Positions 11,616-25,558 of a stretch of 64,000 nucleotides of DNA are shown here, one piece after another. The stretch is from the NCBI GenBank assembly GCA_036365515.1, contig CM070874.1:49792583-49856582 (forward strand), in the 5' to 3' direction. The position numbers and the translations under genes were made by a program. This DNA is from Torymus aiolomorphi. Its lineage: Eukaryota > Arthropoda > Insecta > Hymenoptera > Torymidae. The notes below the pieces were generated by a model that saw only the letters and a program-made list of their open reading frames with translations, was not told the DNA's origin and ran no database searches. Numbering within the stretch: position 1 is the stretch's first letter; each line of letters begins with the position of its first letter.

Positions 11616-12013
11616 TAAATCTACAATTTGTCAAAATTTCAAGTAGTTATAACAAATATTTTTAGAGAAAAAAATTATTTTATAAAAAAAGTCGCTTTTC
11701 TATGATATGCGATAACTGGAGTAAATCGGAATCACTTTAAAATTTTGTGGAGAAGTAGTTTTTGTATAATCTTTGGATAGTTATAGTTTTTTTTTTTGAG
11801 GTTAAATTTTGTTAGTTTTCTAGTTTTATTTATAACTGTTTTTAGTGTAAGAGACACCCCAGAATATGCTACGAAAGTTTAACAAATGGCTCCATAATTT
11901 ATGTATTGATTACTGTAATAATTATAAATATTGGCATTAAAAATTAATTTAAAGTATCAATAAATAAAGTTTGAGGAAGCTAATTGCCCATATTGACAGC
12001 GGTTTTTGATATC

Positions 12014-12364
12014 CTCTCGTATTTTTTGTCCTCTAAACTGTGCGGTTTTTGCTGTAAATTGTTTTTTGTACCGCAAGCACGATTTTCGCGTTTTTTGAAC
12101 CTATTAATAGAGCCGAAAGCGACCGCTTATCGACCAGCGGGCGGTAAAAACTGAAAAGCGCCCGCTGCCTGCCGTGATGGAGCCTTTGGCTCGTGCTAGC
12201 TCACCTTCGACTCGTACTGCAACCCCACACTCGGTCTAAAAAGACCCACTTTACGCCCTTGGCACACAATATACTATCACAGCTTCGATGAAAAAGTAGA
12301 ATGTATGTATATACAAATAAACATAATACTATATATTATGTAAAACTGCGTTTAGGTTATTTTT

Positions 12365-12367
<3 letters not shown>
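12014..12367. other. No gene seen; GC-richer patch
   Basis: About 12110-12260 is GC-richer than its surroundings, with GCGACCGC, CAGCGGGCGG and GCCCGCTGCC motifs that could partly pair. No splice-bounded coding frame. It may be the end of a repeat element. Confidence 0.4.

Positions 12368-12445
<78 letters not shown>
12368..12445. repeat. (CA)n microsatellite
   Basis: About 38 uninterrupted CA units. Confidence 0.95.
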
Positions 12446-12447
<2 letters not shown>

Positions 12448-14640
12448 TATTCTTTTTATTTAAATTTGTTATAACTTCATTATTTGTAATTTATGATAAT
12501 AATGTATTTATTACAAAGTATGAAATTTTGAAACAAAATTAATTTCCTTTCAAAATAATGACTCACAAAGATTATATGACACGATTATATGGATGAGATA
12601 ATAAAAAATGAAACATGTATGTATTTTTACATTTTCAATAAATAAATAAATAACTGAAACCTAATTAATAATTAATAAGTTTTAATTTATTTTAAAAAAC
12701 ATTAGTCAAGCAGTTCAGCGGATTGAAAATGACTCTATATGCTGATGTTTGTAATGTTTGCATTTTTAAATTGCTAGAGTGAAACTTCATGTTAAATAAT
12801 ATTTTTTACGCGTGATCTCTTTATTTTTAATAAGAAAGGAAAAGTGTCTCGTTAACAATAGTATCGGAGCAAACAGCAAACTCTCATCTTTACATGCGTA
12901 AGTGAGAGTAGAAAAGGTGTTAAGAGATGCGTACCGAATATAAGTTCTTAAGCAAGCAATGACTATAGGCATCAAGATATTCACCGCAGAATGACACTTA
13001 ATGTACACAAAACATTGCTGAAAAAATCCTAAGAAATTGCGCCACATGTGAATGATTGATTGCTTTTATTAAATTTGCTTTGACTTTTTCGTGTACACAT
13101 ATTGTATAATAGGTGCCCTGTCAAAATGTATTGTAACATTTTAAAATGATTATTCTGATAAATAAATCTGTAAATTAATAATAGAAAATAAGCATTCACT
13201 TCTTACACATGAAATTCCTGTTTTACTTTAGAACTAATATTTCCTATAGTGTCAAGGGCATTGATTGTGCAGATTTACATAATTTTATATAAAGATATGT
13301 GATCAATGCCGTCCATCATAGCTTCAGGCAGATTTACAAACAAAACGCACACTATAAAATGAATGATAGTCAACAGAGATCGCAGTCCATGCTCCAGTTA
13401 TTTTTGTAAAAAAGTAGTTGCATTGATTTATGTTAATCCGCATCTCTTCCAATTACGTAGTTTTGTCTCAAAGTTACGTGGGTTGACACATTAGTGACGG
13501 AGTAGACCCACTTCTCGAGAGAGCTCGCACACTATTCTGCATAAGAAGAAAGAGATAATGTATTATTTAGGAAAGTCTAGGCAAGGTCGTTTAAAATGGT
13601 GAGAAATAATAATCGTATCAGTGTTATTTAATCTTCGAAGGTGAGGGTCTTGATGAAGATATTGAAAAGTAACTTTTTTTATTTTTTCTTTAATTATACC
13701 ATATAATGTATGCATCACAGAAATTCGAAAAAAATTATTTTTGTGCCTATATTACAATTTGTAGGATTTTTTTTTTAATTATGCGTCATTGATCAAATTT
13801 GACCAGAACGATGCGTTGTCCGTAAACCTATAAGGATGTGTAATACAGACTAGGTCCATGTCTGGTTGCATGCTTTCTTACCCTTTCTAATGTGGGCAAA
13901 TAAAAAAGTTTTTCCTTGACATGTGAATTGCGAGTTGAACTATAATGTACTTTTTAATGTGAAAATAAAACTTTTATATCCTTTTCAGTGACAAGTACAG
14001 GTATGTGCAACGGACTTACTCAAATTCATTCACAATCGCAGCAACAAAAAATTTTCTACGACACTTTTTGCGCCTTTACTGATGACAAATTGAAGACGCT
14101 GAAATTTATCGTTGGATTTTGTGAATATAGTTTGTTTCCAATATTTCGCATATTAATATAGTTAGTAGTCAAAATATCAACTGAAATTCCAATTGAAGCC
14201 ACTAAATAAATTGCATTTTTGTTCGTTTACCTAAACACTTGCGGATGTATTGAAAATAAAGGAAAAATTCATAAATTATTCTTTCTATTTTGCTTTCACT
14301 TTGAGAGAGCATTGTTATGTGTGAGGAAGGAAGATTTAGATTTTGATAGAGATATGCTTAAATGAGAATGATTACCTTCGATTTGCTTATGACATTGGTA
14401 AATCGGGGATGTGGAAGAGCATGGGAAGTTTAATATTGTCTAAAAAGTCCGAAAATGTCGGTAAAAGTCGGAAAATATTTGAAGAAGGCTTAATAATTAA
14501 GCAAGACAAGAGATCGGTCCTATCATGATCGGCGACGACATATACGTGCGACAGAGCACGAGTATAAGCAAAGGAATCAGAGGTGCGCGGGCGGGCAGCA
14601 CAGCGAAAGGGAGGGGGAGGCGCTTAGTACCTATGGGAGG
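12446..14640. other. No gene seen; AT-rich spacer upstream of the 14.7-kb promoter
   Basis: Mostly AT-rich sequence. One stretch at about 13989-14110 follows a CCTTTTCAG that would serve as a splice acceptor and is less AT-biased, but no frame gives a recognisable protein. From about 14580 the sequence becomes GC- and GA-rich as the 14.7-kb promoter approaches. Confidence 0.4.
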
Positions 14641-14659
14641 AAGGAGGAAAGGTCCCCCG

Positions 14660-14782
14660 CGAAACTGCGCCTCTGTCTCTCTTTCTCCGGGGAGCGGGTA
14701 AGGGGAGAGACGCACAATGCCTATATAAAGCTTGAATCGTGAAGATGCTCCCAGCAATTCGCTCCCGAGACTTTCTCAGTTG
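14660..14782 (+). promoter_or_regulatory. Candidate TATA core promoter
   Basis: TATATAAA at 14722-14729 sits in a GC- and CT/GA-rich stretch. An initiator-like TCAGTTG lies at 14776-14782, about 54 bp downstream of TATA, which is longer than the usual 30 bp. A start near 14752-14756 (CCAGCA) would have the usual spacing. CTCTCTTTCTCC and GGGGAGAGA upstream could act as GAGA-type elements. The downstream donor at 15101 supports plus-strand transcription. The start site is inferred, not proven. Confidence 0.5.
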
Positions 14783-15100
14783 ACGCCGGCGCTCTGCGGC
14801 CGCGCACTCGCTCACGCATTTGTGCTACGCTCGATCCTTGTACTCGTATTCGCTCGCTCGCGCGCAGCTGAGAGGAGAAGAGAGTTCGTCTGGCAGGCGC
14901 ACGCGCGTGTTCGGCACATTATATTCGAGCGCAGGCTGTGCGACAGAGGGAAGCCCGCGAGTTATCCTCGTTTTTCCGCCTTTTCCCCGGCTTTGGATTT
15001 TCATCGCTCAGAAGCGGAGGGAAGAGGACGATCGGCGAGTTGCCGGTTCTCCTGCCTTTCGGGATCCACTTCCTGTTTTGAGGAGCTGCTACTACGATCG
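14755..15100 (+). other. Putative noncoding first exon (5' UTR), ending in a GTGAGT donor
   Basis: A GC-rich block follows the TATA box and ends ACGATCG|GTGAGT at 15100/15101, a consensus donor. Reading frames cross it and the donor without any recognisable domain, so it is most likely untranslated. The next strong plus-strand acceptor followed by a credible start codon is at 42405, before the ZP-domain gene. The simplest model joins the two across a 27-kb intron. A separate noncoding transcript is the alternative. Confidence 0.45.
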
Positions 15101-18100
15101 GTGAGTTCTAACTTTGTTTCTGTGTCTTATACCAACCAGTTTTGTGGCTCTTTTGCTCCTTTCTTAAATAATACGAAAGGGGACACAATTACCGGCACGC
15201 TGCGGTTTGTTGCAAGGATACTGTGTGGTCATCAAATCCTAATTCAAATTATAGTATATGGGTCTCAAATCAAATAGTATTGCTTTTATGAAAATGTTGA
15301 TAGTTTTGGTTATAAATCTTTTGCATACAATTTCAACTTTTAAACAAAAAATATAGCATATTAAGCTGAAAATGTAGTTATTATAATAATATAAATAGTG
15401 GAAACGTCAATACGGAATAGCATATAGTAGGTAAAGCTAAACTTAATTTTGGCAAGATTCAATATGTTTTTAGAATACAATTTATTTGAAATGGCATTTA
15501 TTTATAACACAGGCATAACTAAATAAAAGAAGATTTCAATTTATTTAAAAAGAGTGGAAAGATTCTTGTGATAAAATAATTATATGTTATTGCAAAAAAC
15601 ATTTTTTTATTCTATTTTCTGATTAGTTGATGTAATCTCAAAGTTTCTGTGATTTTTCCATTAAGGGGGTGTAGAATACCAACATAATTTTTCAACGCAT
15701 ATACATCTTATGAAAAATACTAACGGAGGGCTTGACGATTGCGTTTTTCCATATAGATATTTAGAAATTAGTTTATTAAGTAATGAAATTGTGTGAATTC
15801 TATGGTTCCATATCCCCTTGAAATATAATTTAAAACGAAATTCATGTGTTCCTGGATTGATTAATATTTGTATAGCTTTGATGTATTCTTGACTGATTGA
15901 TGAATGGTTAGTGGCTGTTATTTTAAAGCATAATTTTGTGTTAGCAATTTTATAAAATTCACGTTCAAGATACAACATTAAAGTCTTTGTTCATACAAAT
16001 AAAAATAAATATAATTTGTCAAGTAATTAAATAGCTTATTAACTGACGTTAATTTAATTACATTAACTTTACAGTAAATATGAAAAGAACAGCGTACATT
16101 ATCGTCATCAAGATTATTGAAAGAAGCATTTGATCGTTAAAAATGACCTCATAAGATCATCAGGCTTTCACGTTCAAATTTGCAATATACATTAGAACTC
16201 TTAAAAAATTGACATAAACTAGTTCGTGTTGAATAATTTCAAGTAAATAAGTTAATAACATAACGAAGAAGTAATGATATCGTCGATTTTATATAAAAAT
16301 ATCCTTTAATTACTAAAAAATTAATGTAGTTTAAATATAATTATAGATGAAGATTGTGTTATTAGATTTCTTTGAACGATTTTACATATTTTTTTGTGTA
16401 CATAATATTACTAGATAAGGCTTCATATTATAATTTCTAAAAACTGTTTAAAACTAAAGTCTTAAGTTGCCTTGCATCTCAAAAATGTCATTGTATTTAA
16501 AAACAATGTATTGATCATTATATTCGGATAAATTGTAAAATAATTTAGCATTGTTTCTTTATGTATAACAACGTATTAGCAAAGACGTAAAGGAATGAAC
16601 ATGGAAGAACATAAAATTGGAAATAGAAGAGGGTCGTGTTACAAAATTTTCCAAAGCGAATTGACTAGAAACTTACAAAACCACCCACTTAGAGGAATAA
16701 AACCGAAAATTAAATCGCAATTCGACAATCGGCAGTGTGTGCCATTGAGCGGCGGGCAGTTGCACAACGGGCCAGCGCATTTTCAACATAGGCCCCCGGG
16801 TCGCGCATACGTACATCTATGTATATATATATGTGTGTGTATATATCTATACAGCAAGCTAAAGAATCGAATCGCTCTCGCGCGAGTTAGTCACGTTTCT
16901 CTGCCGCGGAAAAACAAGAGCTGCCGCCGCCGCCGTTCGGCAGACGTCGCTCTAGAAATCTCCGGTCAATCGCCCTCGGCTCTCGATCTCTCCCCTCGTG
17001 AAAAAGGCGCGCGAGAGGAATCGAAGAGAAGAGAATCTCTGGGGTCGCGCTGGGTGCCTACAGGCGAGAAGATCGGCTAGTGATCTTCGCGGAAGTCTGA
17101 TGGCGCGCGACACGTCGCCGAGAAAGTGACGCTGAGCAGGCGAATAAAAGTTTACATTTATATGTATGCATACACACACTCCACTACGACCTACACGTGT
17201 GGATAGGTAGGTCTGCATACGTGTGCGCATCGAGATGAGCGCGCGTGCGATGTCGTGCTGATGGAGATCGGCATCTATATATACATGTAGGTACGCGCGC
17301 TGTATAAATTAGCGAGTGGCTCGGGTTTCTCGCGGCGATTTTTCCCTGCCGATTGCAGGAGAGTTAATTGAATCCGCGCGGCGTAGGTGCTAGCTTTAAT
17401 ATGGCTTGTGTACAGTTGACGCGACGCTGTTTATGCTATATGAGTTTGAGATACAATTGGAGGATTTAGTTTTAAAAGAAAATATTAATATAATTCATCT
17501 TAGCAAATAGAATTAATTTGATAGCTTGATAATGTGAGGCGATGGTGAAAAATCAAATGAGTTCTATTTGGCTCATCCACCGCCAAATTGTTAAACATCA
17601 CCTTAAGTAATACTATAATTTGTACATCGAATTAATGTAGTAGTTCCTAAAACCATTGTAGAATAAAAATGTAAAAATGGACCACGTAACAGTGTCCGAC
17701 AATATTTTTTCAATCTGAATCAACGTTAGAATAAATTTTCACCGAGTATACGTAACGCATTTACATAAGAAAGCCATATTAATAGTCATTTGCAAAGAAT
17801 CCGCCTCTAAATCAAAACTTCCTTCCGACCGTTGACAGCTCGAAATTAGGTTTCCGTTCCCCCTCATCAAAACACGCGCGCATCCGCTGCCAAAATTCTA
17901 GCCCACATATATACGAAAGAAAAACACTTACGGCTTCACTTTCCCCGAAAGTCCTCGACATAACCAGCGCAGCCTCTTCCTGCGCGTGGGCGGCGAGCGC
18001 GAGAAAGGACGAGAAGGCCGGCTCGCGAAAGTGGCAAGAAAAAGAATTCGAAACGAGAGCGTAGCGGAGGCTTGTCGAAGATGTTCGTGATGGCATAGAG

Positions 18101-21100
18101 ACGAGACAAGCTGGCTCTCCTTGAGTTATCGTGCAATTAACAGTAGCGCACGCAGATCAGGCGAGAGAACGATTTCTTGTACCTACTCGCGGACGCGCGA
18201 GCCGGAAGTTTCGATTATCGAGGCTTGCACAAAAGTCGCTCGCGTGATGGGAAGATGCCGAGCCAAGCCGGACTGATGTTTTGGTGGCAAAGCTTCATTA
18301 TAGGCCATCCTAAACCATTTCCAGCAAAGCTCTTAGCGTGAAGGGATCGGTATTCGATCGAAATGATGTATTTTCTTGCTGATCGGCAATTCGAGAGTGA
18401 AATTTGAAATATTTTCTCAGGTTAGAAGATACCTATTATAGTCTACTTTGTGATGCTTTGGGGAGAAAGTTGAGCACGAAAAAATTTTGAAGGTGAAAAA
18501 TGACCGGGTGATTAACAGAATTAAAAAGTAATAGTCTCTATATTAGTCTAATTATACGCTAATTATCTTTGTTAATAAATGTTAGCAGCCGGAATTATGA
18601 AAGCAGGATATATCATAACATTATATGATAATCATTGATATTGGTTTTCTTTCAAAAACTTCAAAATTTTTATTACTTCAAAATTTTAACACTGTATACT
18701 ATTAATCTTTCTTTATGAATCCCTATGATCTTTTTACAACGTGTTTTCATTTCTTAATTATATCTTAATTTATTATAAAATCATTGAAAACGTAATGAAA
18801 CCCACAATAGTTTTGTTCAAATATGTGGCATTTACAACATTTAAACTGGTAGTAATTTAGAAAATTAAATTTATTTTATTTATCTAGTTTATTTATTTTC
18901 TCATAGCATGGCATAATTGAATCTTTTTTTTTTACAGTTTTCATATTTAACTACACTTAATATTATAAATTCCAATTTGCTGATAATTTATGATCTTATC
19001 AAAGTCCTAGTTTTTTACCACAAAGTACTTGAAAGATGTTCTAAACTTTCGCTTTAAGTCAATTATCTATGAGTTTTTTCCCAGTTTCATGAATTTTCTT
19101 GAGCTAATAGAACAATTTTCACTAATCGTTGTACGTGCAAGTTCGATTATATATTAAAATAAGGTATTTCAATTATAAATTATGAAAATAAACAACCAAA
19201 AGACTTTATGTAAGTATTTGTGAAGCTACTTTTCTAACTGGATAAAATAAGGACGAGCCAGCTACATTAGCAGGTTCTTCCGAGAATCTCAGGTTAAAAT
19301 TAAAACTTGCATGAATTATAAGAAAAAACCGCACGTGCAGCTTGCCCAACGTTGTAATCAGTCGAGAGAAGAAGACCGAGTGAAAATGAAAAACTGCCTG
19401 AAAAAAGCGCGGCGGCACTGGTACCTAGGCGAAAAAAAAAAGTAAAACGGAACGAAGCGAGAGAGAGAAAAGAAAATTAGAGAGACACGAACGCGCGCGA
19501 AAGAGAGAGTGATGTAGACACGCGCCGGCTCTCTTTCGCAGGAGTTCTTACGTTAATCATATACTTAGCGCGCGCTCGCGAGTCCTGTTATCCAATCAGA
19601 ATCAACATACAATGCCGACTGATGAGAGAAGAAATCGAGACGAGGCTGCGCTCGGTGGAATTACGCCGACGTGTTGTCTTCTTGTTGTTGTTCCCCTTCT
19701 TGACGTTCTTCTCTCTCCTTGTGTGAGCTCGTCTTCCTCTTTTTTCTACGACGCTTATGACTTTATTCAGGGTGTACATTTGTACCTACAAATGACAGCG
19801 TTTCGCGCTACTCGTGTTGGATGAGGTGTTATGTGTGCGGCGTGAAAAAGGTCGTTGTCGCAGTAAAATGAGTTGGTAGAATGACGTGTTTAATAAGAAT
19901 GTTTTTTTTTAAACTCAATTCCTTAATTATATTAAATGTGTCTGCAAGTTAATTTAGTTGCATACTCATTTTTTCGTAATAATTATAGCAAAAATTTAAT
20001 AGATGTTTTGTTTTGAAGAACAGCGTGCCAGAGCAAGTTTTTTCAGCGCAATAGCGCATATATAAAGTGAAGGAAAATCATTTTTAACGAGATAATTGTA
20101 GTGCCAAATTAAAGTAGACTGCCTAAATTGATTTTAAGCGACGGCATTATTGCCAAAGCCATGAACGTAACTATGTTATAATAATAAAATTTAATTAACG
20201 AAATGCCTCGATCTACCGGAATTTGTTCAGCTACTTATATGACTTTTAAAACTCTAGTTGTAACATGTCTAATAGTCGTCGTAAATATTTAAGTATTTCT
20301 CTATAAAACGATCAATCGAATAAAGTAGAGAATAACAAATTTTGGGTTAACTTGCATTGCTCAAGTACAAGTTTAAAAGTTGTTAATTATCAATTTCAGT
20401 CTATACAAAGAAACAAGACTTACAGCTCATTTTTTAACGTAATTTTTATATGCGATATTTTTATTTGGAAGAAATTCTTTAGTTGATGAATCATTTATCA
20501 TTATAAAGATCAAATAAATTCTTATCTTTTTACTTTCATTTTCTTTTTCAAGATATTATCTACTCTTATTATTTTCAAAGATTTGAATCTTTATAGGACC
20601 GTATGTTATTTTGTATATTCTGCTTGAAATGGTAGATGCCTTGGGAATCAAGGATCATTTTCTGAAATAACAGGTATTTTCGTTACTTAAAAACCCACCG
20701 CCAATAGACGTATTATGAGTGTGCATTTTTGCAACATTTCGGCTTTTACGTATCCGCAATAAATAAAATTTGTCAATTGTTAAATTCAACTTTAAATGCG
20801 CGGATAATATAAACTCTACATGTAGTATTACGGAGGCTATTTCATTTGTTGAATTATTCAAAGTATGTAATAAATAATGTTAGAATCGTCGAAGTAAACT
20901 CGGTGGCTAGGAAGTTTCCAAAACTTCATTTTGACTCCCAAGTCCATCACACACACACAAACTGACGTAAATCAGCGAAAACTATAAACCTGCCAGGATC
21001 GTGCATTATGCATTTTTAAGCATATTCAATCTTCCTTCCAATTCCCCCACAGTTTGGATAACCGCTAGTTCGTAGAAAAACAAGCGGCAATAAACGGCGT

Positions 21101-22230
21101 GTCCCAGCTGCTTCAAAGAGCAAAAAGCGCTCCAGAAAAGGATTCTCATGAGCAGGGGAGTAACGTTTGATTACGGCTTCCCGCGCCGGGGGAAAAACAG
21201 CAACAACACACGACTCCGGACGGCAATAGCCGCGTGCAAAAAGCCATTTTCTTCGTGTCCCGGCCATGATCATAATTCGCGCGCTTACGTAAGACAATAG
21301 CGGCGTTCACACATATATACATATCGAGGGGCCCGAGGCGAGCCAGGGAGGAACTTGCGCCTCGCGCGAGATAGGGAAGAGGGATAATGGCGAGGCGTCG
21401 TTATACGCGCGCGGCCAGCCGCCGATTCTCAAAACCGACGATACTTACTTTCTCCGCAATATATCTCTCTAGCGCGAACCGGCAGAGGGGGAGGTAGAGG
21501 GGGATGGGATAATGACGATCGTTTTCTGAGGCGCCGACCGCGCGGTGCATCGACAATTGTAATCTCGCGCGTAATCAATCAGCAGTTAATTTCGTCATCG
21601 CCGCCGGTGCTCCGTGTGTCCGCGCGCTCAGACGGCGACGGATCGCCGAATGAAAGGATACTTTCGATCTCTATCGATTAGCCTAAGCTACGATTATCAA
21701 TCGCTCTTGTTTAATCGCTCGTTAACTTTCTGAGTGCCCTGTATAGTGTCTTGTGACAATGATAGTGACACAGCGTTATATATATGATATAATAACAAGG
21801 CGTTTACGGTAATGTGTAATCAAAGCTTCTAATAAGGTATAACTATCACTCCCAATAAAAGACATTTTACATACCTAGAAAATAAGCTTTTGTGGAGAAC
21901 AAATTAATTTATATGTTATATCGCCAGCAAACTAGAAAGTAAATAGACAAACTCTTGGGATAATACGACCATTGCACGTGTATAAACATTATATCTACAT
22001 TTAAGGTGATTGATTTCCCAAATCAAACTATATTTTGTAAACAAACATAAATTGCTGCAAGTAGAATTCTGGCAGTGAAAGAAAAATAATGCCAAGCAAC
22101 CAATAACTCAAGGGTTTCCCAACAGCTAATCTTTACGAGGCTAATAAAAAACCTTTTTACATTATGTACAATTCACATCCTTTCACGTAAAACCAGTGTG
22201 AACTTGGTCAATTGCGTTCCACATTACCAA

Positions 22231-22261
22231 GAAGAAGAAGAAGAAGACGAAAAAGAAGAAA
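22231..22261. repeat. AAG-rich simple repeat
   Basis: AAGAAGAAGAAGAAGAAGAC followed by GAAAAAGAAGAA. A short purine tract, no coding meaning. Confidence 0.8.
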
Positions 22262-25200
22262 TTGCTATTGTGATTGAAATTCAAAATATTCTCGTCTCGT
22301 GCAAAAATGCAAATGCCTGAAATGTCGAAAGTCTCAGCGAGTGGAGTTGCGTAAAAGTGGCCTAGTAATATAAACTGTATTCGCGACGAACGTCGATTTC
22401 ACGCTGCGATCCCTGATCAGCCATGCTAAACGCTTTGGAGTGTCTTTTCGACCGGAAAATCGCTAAACAAACGAACGACGCGAGGATTCGTAAAACTTGC
22501 ATAACCGGCAATTTGCATCGGAAAAAGTCGAGTTTTTACGCGGGGATGCGTTAATGATCCTCCTGCGACACTACCAGCAGCAAGTACCTTTCACACAGCA
22601 ATTACAACTCTCGAGTCATATTCGTCGAGGAACACGTCAATTAAGTATCATTGGCCGGGAATTTAAATGCACCTTATAAGCAGCGAAATTAATTTATAAT
22701 GTAACCTAATGTAAAGATTGCTCTTATCGTCGGAGATGATTGTTGCGCTGCAAACACACACAAAAAAAAAATTAGAAAAACCACAGGGACGAAAAGAAAG
22801 TTTCGAAATTATAAGTGTACCGAAAAGGGAGAATCAAAATTTTGTTATCCAACTGCTTAATGAGTAATGTTTAATATCTACCTTAATCTATCAATGATTT
22901 CTCTCCATTAAGTAGAAATTCACGATAACAATTACGAAATAAGTGTGATTTGTAATTTTTTTTCTTCTAAACTTCGCTGATACATGTGCAACATCTGATT
23001 TATTATCGAATTACACGGTTTGGAGATTTATTAAAGAAATAATAGCAGATTATTTGTTTGTAAACGTACTATCATAAATTGCCTACTCCTAGCATCAATA
23101 TTACTAAATTCCTTGTAACCGCTGTTTACGCGCTTCATATAAAGAAAGTACGAAATTTTTTAACGGTTGTTACAAAGTTTTGAGAAATATTTATGTTGTT
23201 GAAATATAAAAAGAAGTTGTAATCGAAACATTTATATTTATCAACGTTTTCTATCAGTAGCTATGCCATTCCAATAGAAGCATCTTGGAAAGTAACAGAA
23301 AAGCGAAGCGAAATCTGAAAAATTTGCTAACGACCGAGGGCAATAAAGACGTTGGCTGTTCGCGAAACTCAGCTCGTTCCTGAAAACAATATAAGTAAAA
23401 GCACGCGGCGCGCTAATTGAAACGAAGAAGAGCCAGTCGCGCGCGCGCAGTCGCACATCTGCCGAACGAGCGCGCAAAAACGAGCGATTTTCCTCGACCT
23501 TTCACCCGCTGGAATGCCCGCGCCGCGCTCCGTGTCCATAGCTGTAAACCGTAAAACCACCACGCAAACGACGGGCTCTTCTTAAAACGAGATAAACACC
23601 GAGATTATGGCTCGTTTGGAGCTGCAGAACCGAGATATCACTCGCGGAAGTTGATGGTTATTGACAAAAGAGATTCCGGAGACTAATGGCGCTTGGTTAA
23701 GGTAGATTTGTAAGATTAATCGTGCTGTTTCTATTTGTGTATATAGTACTGGAACATGGCAATTTTTTAAAATATTGTTTATAGTGGCAAGATTTTCACA
23801 TGGCCTTCAGCCTGACACAACCCGTAATTTATATATAATTATTGCAAGAATTACGATAAACACAAAGCATTACAGAAGATATTCTGCGTTTCGGCTTGTT
23901 TATATGATCTTTACCTTTCCGAGATAGACAGATTATTAAACTACGATTATGACACTGCAATTTGGATGAATTTCACATCCCGACGTCATAATAGCGCTTT
24001 TAAACCGCTGCGTAACTTCTCCATCTCGAAAATATCCTTAAAAATCTCAAGACTCTCTGCGTATAGCGCAAGACTGAGCATAATTCTGCGCGGAACGGAC
24101 ACCTAGCATGCCGCAAAAAAAGAAATTCACGAGGATCCTCCGATCGCCGAAGGACAATGCGAATCGCGAAAGAGAGCGAGGAAGCGGGGAAAGGTGTAAA
24201 AAGCAGTGACGGACAGGCGCAAATTGCGCCGGCGCAATCCTCATAATAATTTCGTGGTGCGCGCGATTTTTATAGGCCAGGCGCGCACTCGCGTACATGC
24301 CCCACGGGCGGACTATCGTCTCTATTATGCGCGAGGCTCTGCAGTTGCGAAAGGAAAATCGCGCCGGACTCTGTCCCAATCAGCCGAGGATTCTGCGTAC
24401 TCATTGTCGACCGTAGCGACGTCCACGGCGACGGATAATTAATAATGAGCCTGTGGTGCCTGCCGATGTAAACATTGCGCTTTATAGGCTATATATATGT
24501 ACCTCTATACAGACGCTCTCTGTGCCGGCTACGAGCTGATGGCAAAGTCGACAGTTTGTGCAATGCTCGCTGTTGCGACTGGTACTTAACACTTGGCAAT
24601 TGTTGTAGTCGCTTGATATTTTTTTCAGCGTGCTTAAACTGTCGACGAAGATAACTTGTATGGCCATTTAACAATGCGTTCACGGCTATAATGCTGTTTA
24701 GTTTCCGCAAGTAAACAAGCGTGTAAAAAGACGAAAAATTTCCTGCCACGATCGCGTCAGCAATCGAACTTAACTTATAGCATCATTTTTCAGTCCTCCG
24801 GAATGGTGCAGCTAGTGGCAATCGAAGACTTTCGAACGCGCGCTCTCCGAGTCGTGATGGCAATCTGATTTCCATTTCCTCTAGGACAAGATTTTTAATT
24901 TGCGCGCCGCGCCGCGCAAAAAACGCCTGCCTCAAAGTGCTAAATCTCGCTAATACGGAGAAAGTCCGCGTAGGTATATATGCGCGACGACTCGCGTGTG
25001 AGCGAGGGGCGCATTGTTTTGGAGAGGTGCGCGAGATTAGTTCTTGCTGGCATCATAAGCACATCTGAAGCTGCCCCGCAGCGCCTCGAGGAAATGTAGT
25101 TCTATTCGCGCGTGTGCTACACGTCGCCGCGGGATTCTTTACGAATCATTCTATTCTGATTGGAGAAAAATGACGGGCATTGTGCTGCGTCCTTTCGGCC

Positions 25201-25422
25201 TGAGATTTTGCCGGAACTGCCAAACATGACACTCGCCAAGTGGTTCGTACTGGACTCCTCGCGTTTCGTCACCGGTCACAATGTTATACTCCTCGAAAAG
25301 TCCGAGTCATTATCGATGGTAGAAATCTAGTCTCGAGTGTGCATTACAAGACAAGAATCTGGTTGTAGTGTGTGCCTTCTGTAACATCGGTTCAACAGGC
25401 CATGGACAGGGGGTCTTATATT

Positions 25423-25558
25423 TTTTTTTTATCGATTTACGTATCTTTCTTCGATTTCACATCTTCAATTGATCAGCACTGATCAGCAGTTCAGTACTGA
25501 CCTGCTGATCAATTGAAGATGTGAAATCGAAGAAAGATACGTAAATCGATAAAAAAAA
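25423..25558. repeat. Perfect 56-bp inverted repeat with 24-nt loop
   Basis: The arm at 25423-25478 (T-run, then ATCGATTTACGTATCTTTCT, ending TTGATCAGCA) pairs base for base with 25503-25558. The loop itself contains TGATCAGCAG and CAGTACTG palindromes. A transcript of either strand would fold into a long perfect hairpin. Confidence 0.9.

Noticed and set aside
12787..13047. 86-codon minus-strand frame with hydrophobic stretches, considered as a receptor fragment
   Set aside because: No family motif, no splice sites in register and no neighbouring exon; AT-rich DNA gives hydrophobic frames by chance.
14732..15277. A 181-codon frame over the 14.7-15.1 kb GC-rich block
   Set aside because: It runs through a consensus splice donor at 15101 into AT-rich sequence, shows no domain, and competes with other long frames in the same block; composition explains it.
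16595..17080. 161-codon plus-strand frame in a CpG-rich island
   Set aside because: No recognisable domain; it spans an AT-rich to GC-rich transition, includes a TATATATATGTGTGTGTATA simple repeat, and overlaps an antisense frame of similar quality.
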